The notes beneath the pieces were generated by a model. The model saw nothing but the letters and a program-made list of their open reading frames with translations. It ran no database searches and had not been told where the DNA came from. Below are positions 31,566 through 38,524 of a stretch of DNA of 43,181 nt, piece after piece. The position numbers and the translations under genes were made by a program. This stretch comes from a virus. Where the stretch lies: positions 1 through 43,181 of the IMG/VR virus record IMGVR_UViG_3300031757_000432. The stretch is one strand, 5' to 3'. Position 1 is the first letter of the stretch. Each line of letters starts with the position of its first letter.

Positions 31566-32066
31566 TTATTTTGATAACTTATTTTGAAGTTTTGTAGAAA
31601 GGTTTTCTTTGTAAGAATCTTGTGTATTAGTTGTTTCTTTTTTGTCTAAATAGTCATGTAAAAACGCATCAACATCTTCTATTGTTTTAAACGTTCCTAA
31701 ATGTTTGTCACCTTGCCATACTTGGAAATCACCATCTTTACTCTTTGTAGTGTATATTCCATATTTGTTCATGTCAGGCATAGGATTAGTTTCACCTACG
31801 TAATTTATTGAATTATTAAATTTTTGTTTATAATCAAAATGATTGAATACAGTAGTTAAGTAATCAGAAGCTTTAGTAATTTTTGCTTGTATCCAGCCTT
31901 CTAGTCCTTCAGATTCACTAACACTTTTCATCATGTCATGAAGTTTAATTGAACATTTTGCGGCTTTATATAAGTCACCTCGTGCCATTTGCACTTCGTG
32001 GTCTGATTCAGCTTTTTTAGCCTCGTCTGCAAAATTTTCTTTAACTTTGATTTCTTTGTGCTTCAT
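31566..32066 (-). CDS. Conserved late phage protein, probable virion-associated
   Basis: A 166-residue protein. The core (HEVQMARGDLYKAAKCSIKL ... EGLEGWIQAKITKASDYLTT) is a helical module that I associate with marine T4-like phage virion or neck proteins; the C-terminus holds a small beta module (FQVWQGDKHLGTFKTIEDVD). It starts MKHKEI, one of several related N-termini in this block. A late promoter box (32072-32078) ends five bases before the ATG, so the mRNA is predicted to be leaderless; no ribosome site is visible. Confidence 0.72.
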   Translation of the reverse strand: MKHKEIKVKENFADEAKKAESDHEVQMARGDLYKAAKCSIKLHDMMKSVSESEGLEGWIQAKITKASDYLTTVFNHFDYKQKFNNSINYVGETNPMPDMNKYGIYTTKSKDGDFQVWQGDKHLGTFKTIEDVDAFLHDYLDKKETTNTQDSYKENLSTKLQNKLSK

Positions 32067-32071
32067 AGTAG

Positions 32072-32078
32072 TATTTAT
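32072..32078 (-). promoter_or_regulatory. T4-type late box, start falls on the ATG
   Basis: ATAAATA on the minus strand, five bases before ATG 32066. With the usual T4 spacing (last A at -6) the first transcribed base is the A of the start codon. It overlaps the stop codon of the 32075-32347 gene. Confidence 0.65.
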
Positions 32079-32347
32079 ACTCGCTTAATAGGTTGCCCAA
32101 ATAAACTTACGTTAGGCATTTCGTGAGCACCTTTAACTCTACCGTCTGGGTGTTTAGGTGTAGCTACTTTAGGTACTTTAGGAGCTTTCCATCCTGATTT
32201 TCCTGGATACCCTGTATAAGATTTTTTAAATCTATCAGGACCAATTGCAACTTGTGGATTATTTACAGTGGCAATATTACCAGCCGAAGTTGCTCCTGCT
32301 GTTGCATATTCATCTACTCTAGTACTTAAAATTTCTCTAATCTTCAT
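32075..32347 (-). CDS. Conserved late phage protein
   Basis: A 90-residue Lys/Pro/Gly-rich protein starting MKIREILSTRVDEY. It has no domain that I can name. The middle is repeat-like (KAPKVPKVATPKHPDGRVKG), pointing to a linker or nucleic-acid-binding protein. A late box with leaderless spacing lies just before the ATG. The N-terminus belongs to the tag-like group seen across this block. Confidence 0.65.
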   Translation of the reverse strand: MKIREILSTRVDEYATAGATSAGNIATVNNPQVAIGPDRFKKSYTGYPGKSGWKAPKVPKVATPKHPDGRVKGAHEMPNVSLFGQPIKRV

Positions 32348-32351
32348 AATA

Positions 32352-32534
32352 CTATTTATTTTTGCCTTTATAGATTTGTTTGGCTCTTTTACTAATGCTA
32401 TATTTGGCGTGAGGAACTTTTAAATTCTTTTTACCGTAAACGTTACCAATTACGTGTGGGTAGGTTACGGTCTTGGCATTAGGGTCAATGCCATAATGAT
32501 GATCGTGTCTTCTTTTGATTTCGTTGATTTTCAT
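32352..32534 (-). CDS. Small basic phage protein
   Basis: A 60-residue protein, Lys/His-rich (MKINEIKRRHDHHYG at the start; SKRAKQIYKGK at the end). The frame runs to a TTG at 32552, but the ATG at 32534 begins with the same MKI-x-E motif as its neighbours and is the better start. No ribosome site is visible. Its stop codon lies inside the late box of the next gene. The function is unknown. Confidence 0.6.
   Translation of the reverse strand: MKINEIKRRHDHHYGIDPNAKTVTYPHVIGNVYGKKNLKVPHAKYSISKRAKQIYKGKNK
32353..32359 (-). promoter_or_regulatory. T4-type late box, start falls on the ATG
   Basis: ATAAATA on the minus strand, five bases before ATG 32347, so the predicted first base is the A of the ATG. 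It overlaps the stop codon of the 32352-32534 gene. Confidence 0.65.
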
Positions 32535-32567
32535 TGTGAAATGAAAAGACAAACCTAGGGGAAACTA

Positions 32568-32813
32568 CTAGTCTACTTTGATTATATTTTTAATAGCTTG
32601 ATGTAGTTTTTCTGCAGTTCTAACACCCAATTGTCTATGTGCATACTCTTTATCTCCATCGATAAGAGCATTTACTTGATCAATCATTTCATTTTTGGTA
32701 ATACTACCGTTCTTGAAATTTGTGTTTATTGTTACTGCACTCTCGGCTATAGTTTTAGCCCAGTTATTTTCTGCTACTACTTCTGCTAATGCTGTTTCGT
32801 CTGCCGCCGCCAT
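32568..32813 (-). CDS. Small helical phage protein
   Basis: An 81-residue, mostly helical acidic protein (DETALAEVVAENNWAKTIAE; MIDQVNALIDGDKEYAHRQL). It carries no named domain. It has a good ribosome site (AAGGAG, 7 bases before ATG) and a late box at 32841-32847, so late expression is expected. Confidence 0.62.
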   Translation of the reverse strand: MAAADETALAEVVAENNWAKTIAESAVTINTNFKNGSITKNEMIDQVNALIDGDKEYAHRQLGVRTAEKLHQAIKNIIKVD

Positions 32814-32840
32814 AGTGTATCTCCTTTAGTGTTATACTTG

Positions 32841-32847
32841 TATTTAT
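32841..32847 (-). promoter_or_regulatory. T4-type late promoter box
   Basis: ATAAATA on the minus strand; start near 32835, leader about 22 bases with a good ribosome site for the 32568-32813 gene. Confidence 0.62.
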
Positions 32848-32848
32848 A

Positions 32849-33043
32849 TTATCTTAGCTTTTTAATTGTAGTGCCTAACCCTAGTTTTTTAACGTTTTTG
32901 AACTCATCTCCGGGCTTAACGTCTACTGTAGTGTTTTGTTTAGTAATAATGCCTACACCTTCTTCTTTTTTATTCTTTATAAGTTGAACAATTTTTGTTC
33001 TGGACTCTTCTAAAGGTAATGCTACAATTTCAAATATTTTCAT
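32849..33043 (-). CDS. Small late phage protein with tag-like N-terminus
   Basis: A 64-residue protein starting MKIFEIVALPLEES, followed by a basic beta-rich body (KKEEGVGIITKQNT; VKKLGLGTTIKKLR). AGAGGT stands eight bases before the ATG, and the start overlaps the stop of the 58-residue gene by one base (TAATG). The sequence L-E-E near residue 14 would fit a prohead protease-type cut site after the tag, but this is speculation. Confidence 0.62.
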   Translation of the reverse strand: MKIFEIVALPLEESRTKIVQLIKNKKEEGVGIITKQNTTVDVKPGDEFKNVKKLGLGTTIKKLR

Positions 33044-33219
33044 TATAATTTACCTCTTTTTAATTGATCTTTAGTTACTTTATAAGGTACTTTTTGTACT
33101 TTACCACCTTTAGCAAGAAACTTTTGCATCATATCATCAAGTTCTTTTTGTTTTTCTAGAGGGCTTTTTTCTGTTTTGCCTGCCGTGTAAGCTCTATTGA
33201 TTGCTATGAACTTGCCCAT
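33043..33219 (-). CDS. Small phage protein carrying the FLAKGGKVQKVP motif (58 residues)
   Basis: ATG at 33219 reads 58 codons to TAA at 33043-33045 and is preceded by GGAG at 10 bases. The N-terminus is basic (MGKFIAINRAYTAGKTEK), and the centre (MMQKFLAKGGKVQKVPYK) is almost identical to a stretch of the 667-residue protein at 34995-36998. A 35-base exact repeat encodes this shared motif. It overlaps the HAD-type gene by 26 bases and the next gene by one base (TAATG). The function is unknown. Confidence 0.6.
   Translation of the reverse strand: MGKFIAINRAYTAGKTEKSPLEKQKELDDMMQKFLAKGGKVQKVPYKVTKDQLKRGKL
33086..33120 (-). repeat. 35-bp exact repeat, copy 1
   Basis: Identical to 36079-36113. 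It encodes the FLAKGGKVQKVP segment in two unrelated late genes, both on the minus strand. A related, diverged form (FLAKGWKK) ends the 667-residue protein. Confidence 0.9.
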
Positions 33220-33760
33220 ATTGTTCTAACTCCGTTTTTACTTTACTTATAGGATTCCTGTTGGCCTGATATAAAATTCCATAACCACCCGATGCTTTCC
33301 AACGGTTTAAATTTTTTGGTCTATCGTCAATTAGTATGTTAGATACTCCTGTTCTCTTATCTTTTGCATATGATTCTTTACGCCCAGTAATAATAATTTG
33401 ATTAGGTGCTTCTATGTTTTGTTGTAACCAAAATCTTTTGCCATTTGCTGAATTTTCATGGTCACCTCTTAATGGAGATGATAATATAGAAAATGTACCA
33501 CCTGTAAATTCTTTAACAGTTGCAATTAAATTATCAGCAGTAGGAAATTTGGGTAATGTTTTAAAGAAATCTGTGCCTGTTATTCTAGTAATAACTTCTT
33601 GTTTAAGATCTTTAGTTTTATCAGATACTAATTGTTTCCAGTGGTCAACACCATATAATTTTTCTACGCCACCAAAGAAGTCTGCTAAAACTCCATCCAT
33701 ATCTACATAAACTATTGGTTTGTTTACAGGCTCTCCGCCTTCCACTTCAAAATATTTCAT
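33194..33760 (-). CDS. HAD-family hydrolase, 5'(3')-deoxyribonucleotidase-like
   Basis: A 188-residue protein with the HAD nucleophile motif IVYVDMDGVLADFFGG, SILSSPL as the second motif and VSNILIDDRPKNL as the third (Asp-Asp). The layout resembles phage/bacterial 5'(3')-nucleotidases, which dephosphorylate deoxynucleotides and may supply nucleosides or control dUMP. The later SGGYGILYQ stretch occurs in the same group. The start is MKYFEV, similar to the tag-like N-termini nearby. No ribosome site is clear. It lies among late genes, which is odd for a nucleotidase. Confidence 0.78.
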   Translation of the reverse strand: MKYFEVEGGEPVNKPIVYVDMDGVLADFFGGVEKLYGVDHWKQLVSDKTKDLKQEVITRITGTDFFKTLPKFPTADNLIATVKEFTGGTFSILSSPLRGDHENSANGKRFWLQQNIEAPNQIIITGRKESYAKDKRTGVSNILIDDRPKNLNRWKASGGYGILYQANRNPISKVKTELEQYGQVHSNQ

Positions 33761-33765
33761 TAGAA

Positions 33766-34995
33766 TTATGCAATTCCTATATGAGTAACTTTAGGAAACT
33801 TTTGTTTAATATGACGTGCAAATTGATTGAATTGCATTATTAATCTATTATCCCAACCTTCTGGTTTACCTCCACCTATCATAGTTGCTCCACCTCCGGA
33901 TTTATCAACTGTTGTAGGTACTTCTCCAGATGGTTTATTAATGTGTTTCTTTAACCATTGAGTTGTAATATTAATAAATTTATCTATAGGCATTGGTCCT
34001 GCGTCTTCAAAATTAGGGTCCATACCTAATGAATTTAATACATCTCTCATTGAAAAGTTTGAAAGATAAGGACTTTCATCTTCATCCCCCATGCCATCTG
34101 GGAATTCCCAAACGTCTTGCATTTTACCATTAAATTCTTTTTTAGTTAAAAAATATGGATTTAAACTTGCCCCTTCTTTCATAGCACTTTCATTGTCAGG
34201 CATAAATTTTTCATATTTCTTTTGCATATATTTTACTTGATTTAAATCTTTACCTATATCAAGTCTTAATTTTACGCCTTTTATATCTTGTGTAATTTCG
34301 TTAGCTTTTTCATTGTCACCTTGTTCTTGTGCAATTTCTAATGCAGAGTTCATTGCTTTTACAACATCAACACTATTGTTTAATGCGTCATTAATTGAAC
34401 CAACACCTGCTAAAGTTCCTATAATTATTCCAGCCGCCGCTAACTTTCTTAGATATTCTTTTACACCTTCATCTAAATTTTCATCTTCATCGGACCAATA
34501 AGAAGTAGGGTCCATAAATTTTAAATCTTTCGCTACTACATCTGTTTCACCTTTACCATCTCCGTAAGATATTGTGTAAATGCCTTCATCATCATCTGTA
34601 TAGTCAACTATTCTTACAAGTTTGCCTGTTGCTATTTCTCTAGCATAAGTTCCAATTAATCCTCTATGTTCAGTAATTGATTCTTCTTTAAAATCTTTAT
34701 GTTTGATGTATGCGTCAATAATTTTATCATCCATATCGTGTAGAGTTTTCCATTCTGGTGTATCTACATATGGTTTTGCAATAGGATTATCTCTATCTTG
34801 TTCTATAGGACTTTCATTTGTGTTTTCTTTAGCCATTTTTGTAGCAGTAGCATACATTACAGATTTGTAATCTTTGCCATATCTTGCTTTAAAATCTTTG
34901 GCACCTTTCTTCATGCCTTTGACATATTTTTCTTTTTTAGATTTTTGTTTTTTAGATAATTTTTTTTCGGAAGTGAAAAAATCTTTAGATCGCAT
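33766..34995 (-). CDS. Conserved late phage protein, probable virion-associated
   Basis: A 409-residue protein starting MRSKDFFTSEKKL. Its N-terminal third has the basic motif KYVKGMKKGAKDFKARYGKD followed by SVMYATATKMAKE, a module that I recognise in several marine T4-like phage proteins. The middle has a hydrophobic stretch near residue 190 (AAAGIIIGTLAGVGSI) that could be a membrane or capsid-internal helix. The C-terminus is Gly-rich (GGGATMIGGGKPEGWD). GAGG lies eight bases before the ATG, and the start overlaps the next stop by one base; a longer frame to 35025 is not needed. The function is unknown. Confidence 0.7.
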   Translation of the reverse strand: MRSKDFFTSEKKLSKKQKSKKEKYVKGMKKGAKDFKARYGKDYKSVMYATATKMAKENTNESPIEQDRDNPIAKPYVDTPEWKTLHDMDDKIIDAYIKHKDFKEESITEHRGLIGTYAREIATGKLVRIVDYTDDDEGIYTISYGDGKGETDVVAKDLKFMDPTSYWSDEDENLDEGVKEYLRKLAAAGIIIGTLAGVGSINDALNNSVDVVKAMNSALEIAQEQGDNEKANEITQDIKGVKLRLDIGKDLNQVKYMQKKYEKFMPDNESAMKEGASLNPYFLTKKEFNGKMQDVWEFPDGMGDEDESPYLSNFSMRDVLNSLGMDPNFEDAGPMPIDKFINITTQWLKKHINKPSGEVPTTVDKSGGGATMIGGGKPEGWDNRLIMQFNQFARHIKQKFPKVTHIGIA

Positions 34996-36998
34996 TATTC
35001 TGCCCTCAATGCCGATTTTTTCCACCCTTTAGCAAGAAACTCGTTATGTTTACTTTTAGGAATTAAAATTGTTTTACCATTTTTATGAACATATATTTTA
35101 GGTACTGATTGACCTAATCTTTTTAAGTCAGCTGGTTGCATACCATCACTATCTTGTTCTTTTGCAACAGGTAACTCTGGTTGTTTCATTCTTACATTTG
35201 TTATACCCATTTTTGCTAACTTCTCTGGCATTTTAGTTACAACAAATCTACCACTTGTATCTTTGTCATCAAATTCGTATCCTGCTGTACTCATTAAATC
35301 TCTAATTGCAAAGTTTCCATCAGAAGATCCAAAGCCTTCCCCATCTGGCCAATCTGCATAATGTGGACCATTAGCAACTTCTTCACCTGCCGCCTTTAAT
35401 TCTTTTGCAAAATTTACATATTCTTCTGCTGATAAAAATTTTCTCATTACAGCCATTCTAACTAAATCCATTCCTGTTCCAAATGGTGCTTCTTCTTTTA
35501 CTTTACTGTCTTCTTTTTTAATTGCTAATCCTAGATGATCTACATTTTCAGTTGTTTCTTGTCTGCCAGCTTGTACTCTATCCCAATAATGTGAACTCAT
35601 GTTACCGTAACCATGTCTCCAAGCTATTTGACGTAATGTTTTTTCATCTTTATCTTTAAATCTGTCTGCTAATTCTTTATCAGTCATCATAGCAAGTTTT
35701 TGTTTGTGCTTAATAATTGATGCTGGCATTCTTTCTTTCAATCCATAATCTTTTTTATCAAAATTTAGTATTGAAGCTAAATCTTCTTTTGCAGAATTAG
35801 TTTTATATACATTTTTAATTGAATCAATTAAAGGTGGCCAATTTTCTGAAATAACTTTAGCCTGAACTTCTGCAAGGCCATAATCTTTTTTAAGTACAGC
35901 CTGGGCCATTTCTAATCCGTGCATTAAAGAAGCCTCAGCTTTGCCTAATAAAGTTGCTTCCTTATCTTCTTTGACTGATTCATCACTTCCTGGACTTGTA
36001 ATAGGTGTGTTTTTTAAAGCTGGATCTTTTTTAAAGGCTGGTTTTAATTGTTTTCCTTTATATGCAGTTTGTCCTGTAGGTACTTTTTGTACTTTACCAC
36101 CTTTAGCAAGAAATTGTTTCATTAATTCATCGCTAGATTGTTTTTTTGTATCTTTGTTATCTTCAAATTTACTTCTTAATCTATCAACTTCCATTTCAAA
36201 GTCTTCTGAATTCATAAATTCTTGCCAAGTTTTATATTGTGCTTGATATTCTTTTGCGCCAGACCCTCTAAAATAAATTTCTTTAGCTAATTCTTCTGGT
36301 GTACCTGGATCTGTAAAATCTGATAAACTAGGTTCATGATCTTCGTTTGCTTTTCTTAATGCATCAGCAACATCTGGATGGCTTGATAATCCTTTTGCAA
36401 TTTTTTCAATATTTTTTACAGCGGTTGTATAATTATCTATATATAATTTAGCATATGCTTTTGCTTTTGCTATTTGACCAAAAGAAAAGTTTTCTTTGCT
36501 ATCTTCTTTAGTTGATTCTCCTTGTGTTGCATAATCCTCTGCAATCCAATCAAGAAGTTCATCTGTTTTTTCAAATTCTTCTAATTCTTCATCAGTTAAA
36601 GGTGTGCCATCTATATATTTTGCTCCAAGTAATTGAAAAATCATATCACTAAAATCCTGCATTTCATAGTCTATGCTATTATGATCTATTTCTTTACCAC
36701 GAAACGTTATATTGGCATAATCAACTTGTTGATCTCTTGCTAATTTGTATGCCTGTTGAGCTCTACCGTCATCATCTTCTCTTTTTATATTTTTTTCTGC
36801 CCAGTTTCTTAATTCTAATCTTCTTCTTCGGATTTCTGCCATAAGTTCAGGATCGGTTCTGTTTACAGGATCTAAGTCCATAGCGTGAAGATGTTTCATT
36901 AATTCTCTATAATGCTTTTCATCTCGTGGATCATCCATTTGCCTAAATTCGGCAAGTTTGTTAAATCTAATTGATTTATTAAGATCACGTAAATTCAT
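34995..36998 (-). CDS. Large conserved late phage protein, probable virion-associated
   Basis: A 667-residue, mostly helical and charged protein with several low-complexity linkers (KEDSKENFSF; SPGSDESVKEDKEAT). It starts MNLRDLNKSIRF. It contains FLAKGGKVQKVP (from the 35-base repeat) and ends with FLAKGWKKSALRAE, a variant of the same motif. A GATLLGKAEASLMHGLEMAQ-type helix and a compact C-terminal domain (NGPHYADWPDGEGFGSSDGN) occur too. No family function is known; size and neighbours suggest a head, neck or ejection protein. AGAGG stands upstream of the ATG. Confidence 0.7.
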   Translation of the reverse strand: MNLRDLNKSIRFNKLAEFRQMDDPRDEKHYRELMKHLHAMDLDPVNRTDPELMAEIRRRRLELRNWAEKNIKREDDDGRAQQAYKLARDQQVDYANITFRGKEIDHNSIDYEMQDFSDMIFQLLGAKYIDGTPLTDEELEEFEKTDELLDWIAEDYATQGESTKEDSKENFSFGQIAKAKAYAKLYIDNYTTAVKNIEKIAKGLSSHPDVADALRKANEDHEPSLSDFTDPGTPEELAKEIYFRGSGAKEYQAQYKTWQEFMNSEDFEMEVDRLRSKFEDNKDTKKQSSDELMKQFLAKGGKVQKVPTGQTAYKGKQLKPAFKKDPALKNTPITSPGSDESVKEDKEATLLGKAEASLMHGLEMAQAVLKKDYGLAEVQAKVISENWPPLIDSIKNVYKTNSAKEDLASILNFDKKDYGLKERMPASIIKHKQKLAMMTDKELADRFKDKDEKTLRQIAWRHGYGNMSSHYWDRVQAGRQETTENVDHLGLAIKKEDSKVKEEAPFGTGMDLVRMAVMRKFLSAEEYVNFAKELKAAGEEVANGPHYADWPDGEGFGSSDGNFAIRDLMSTAGYEFDDKDTSGRFVVTKMPEKLAKMGITNVRMKQPELPVAKEQDSDGMQPADLKRLGQSVPKIYVHKNGKTILIPKSKHNEFLAKGWKKSALRAE
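36079..36113 (-). repeat. 35-bp exact repeat, copy 2
   Basis: Identical to 33086-33120 and inside the 667-residue gene. See that entry. Confidence 0.9.
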
Positions 36999-37204
36999 TA
37001 TCTTTTTCTACCTCTTAACCCTGTAGTTCTTTGCATAAGCGGTCTACTAAACCATAATTTAAACCATCCTGGATCACCGGGTCTTAATCCTAATGCTTTT
37101 TCTCTATCTTTAATTGCCTGTGCAGTATGAGTCATATTATATTCTGTTTCTTTTGGTTCAGAATCTGTTATTCCTGCTAGTTTTTTTAATGTCGCTATTT
37201 CCAT
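36998..37204 (-). CDS. Small conserved late phage protein
   Basis: A 68-residue protein starting MEIATLKKLAGITDSEPK. Its C-terminus (KALGLRPGDPGWFKLWFSRP) is a short motif I associate with marine T4-like phages. The frame has another ATG at 37213, but that codon lies inside the late box (37213-37219), whose predicted start is 37207, so the ATG at 37204 is preferred (leader of three bases). The function is unknown. Confidence 0.65.
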   Translation of the reverse strand: MEIATLKKLAGITDSEPKETEYNMTHTAQAIKDREKALGLRPGDPGWFKLWFSRPLMQRTTGLRGRKR

Positions 37205-37212
37205 ATATAACA

Positions 37213-37219
37213 TATTTAT
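37213..37219 (-). promoter_or_regulatory. T4-type late box
   Basis: ATAAATA on the minus strand; predicted start 37207, three bases before the ATG at 37204. The upstream in-frame ATG lies in the box itself. Confidence 0.6.
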
Positions 37220-37221
37220 TA

Positions 37222-37788
37222 TTATGCTGGCACATTTAATTTAGATCTCAATTTATTGTACAGCATTTTAGCCAGCTTTCTATCGCCTGGAATTGCCCTT
37301 AAAAAGTTAATTTCGTCCCCTCTAGAAGCCATATCACGTACTCTACTACCACTTATACCTTCTACACCGTCTGAATCAGGATCTCTTGTGCCTGCATTTA
37401 TAGTATTAATGTTATCAAACTGATATTCTGATCCATTATATTTGTTTAATAGTTCACTAAACTGTTTAACTCTGTCACTTCCTGCAACATAGGTAATATC
37501 TGTATAACCCATTGACTCTAATTTTTGCATAGCTTGAATAATTGTTCTAACATTTGGGTCTCCAACTTTAATACCTTTAAACATTTGTTGAGCAAAGAAC
37601 AGTTTTTCAGCAAATCCTAAAGGATCTGTTCTCGCTTTTTGAGTATGTGTTAAAAATAAAAAATGATCGCCAGGTTGTGATTGGATTGTGTTTATTAATT
37701 TTTGATGACCAACAGTAGGTGGATTAAATCGACCAAAGGCAAATGATGCAGGTTTGTTAATAGCTTCGGTAAACTCCTTTGATCTCAT
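37222..37788 (-). CDS. Nucleotidyltransferase (cytidylyltransferase-like / NadM-like)
   Basis: A 188-residue HxGH-family enzyme. FGRFNPPTVGHQKLI carries the (H/T)xGH adenylate- or cytidylate-transfer motif, and GISGSRVRD near the end is the ISGTxxR motif. Members join AMP or CMP to a phosphate (NMN adenylyltransferase, phosphocholine or glycerol cytidylyltransferase). The start MRSKEF belongs to the tag-like group in this block, so it may be a virion-internal enzyme or its tag may be shared by chance. The substrate is unknown, though NAD synthesis is likely for phages of this type. Confidence 0.82.
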   Translation of the reverse strand: MRSKEFTEAINKPASFAFGRFNPPTVGHQKLINTIQSQPGDHFLFLTHTQKARTDPLGFAEKLFFAQQMFKGIKVGDPNVRTIIQAMQKLESMGYTDITYVAGSDRVKQFSELLNKYNGSEYQFDNINTINAGTRDPDSDGVEGISGSRVRDMASRGDEINFLRAIPGDRKLAKMLYNKLRSKLNVPA

Positions 37789-38114
37789 TATGCATTCTCG
37801 GTCTCTTTATCAACATCATCTTGCTCTGCTTCTGTGTCAATAATTCTTTGTTGTAAAGATTCTTTGTCTTCATCCTTAATAACTCTGTCAGGTCTGGCCT
37901 TTACATCAAATTGTTTAAAATATTGATTAATCGCCGCATCTATTAAAGGTCTTATAGTTGAACTATCACCTGTTTGTTTAGCTTTATCTACAGTAGGAAA
38001 ATATTGTTTTCTATAAAAGTTTGGATCATTAATCATAAAATAATGAATATCATCCATTATGTTATAATCCAACTCTATTGGCATTTGATAATCTGTAAAT
38101 TCGTTAATCTTCAT
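37788..38114 (-). CDS. Conserved late phage protein
   Basis: A 108-residue acidic protein starting MKINEFTDYQ. The stretch MDDIHYFMINDPNFYRKQYF is of a type I associate with marine T4-like phages. The end is highly acidic (TEAEQDDVDKETENA). AGGAG lies close to the ATG. It overlaps the nucleotidyltransferase by one base. The function is unknown, probably virion assembly. Confidence 0.68.
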   Translation of the reverse strand: MKINEFTDYQMPIELDYNIMDDIHYFMINDPNFYRKQYFPTVDKAKQTGDSSTIRPLIDAAINQYFKQFDVKARPDRVIKDEDKESLQQRIIDTEAEQDDVDKETENA

Positions 38115-38122
38115 AATTCTCC

Positions 38123-38485
38123 TTAATGGTTTAATAATACGGAATTAATTGTTCCATCAGTATATACCACGTGTGTTCTTACCCAAACAAAATTGCCTGT
38201 AAAATTAAATAATTTTGAACCATCTGCTTCTGCTGTTCCAGTTGCAGTACTAGTATGAGTAACACTACTAATATCAAACCAATCACTAGCTAAAGGCGTA
38301 GTTGCTAACGTGGCTTGTAATTTAATAGTACCTATAAAGCCCGCAACGTTGATTTGAGTGGTATGAAACCCATCTGCTCTGCTGTAATACCCATCACCTT
38401 TATAGGCAGTACCTTCTACAGTCTCAACTGTACTATCTCCCGGGTGGGAAGTTGCTGACATTATTGTTTCGCTAATAGCTGACAT
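38123..38485 (-). CDS. Virion structural protein (conserved, beta-rich)
   Basis: A 120-residue, beta-rich protein. GYYSRADGFHTTQINVAGFI, then KLQATLATTPLASDW and FNFTGNFVWVRTHVVYTDG are a pattern that I associate with decoration or tail-associated proteins of marine T4-like phages. A late box ends five bases before the ATG, so the mRNA may be leaderless; no ribosome site is convincing. It is the first gene of the late block and follows clpA. Confidence 0.75.
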   Translation of the reverse strand: MSAISETIMSATSHPGDSTVETVEGTAYKGDGYYSRADGFHTTQINVAGFIGTIKLQATLATTPLASDWFDISSVTHTSTATGTAEADGSKLFNFTGNFVWVRTHVVYTDGTINSVLLNH

Positions 38486-38490
38486 ACTGA

Positions 38491-38497
38491 TATTTAT
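38491..38497 (-). promoter_or_regulatory. T4-type late box, start falls on the ATG
   Basis: ATAAATA on the minus strand, five bases before ATG 38485, so the A of the start codon is the predicted first base. Confidence 0.68.
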
Positions 38498-38524
38498 CCT
38501 ATATGCCTGTCCTAAGGTGCAAGG

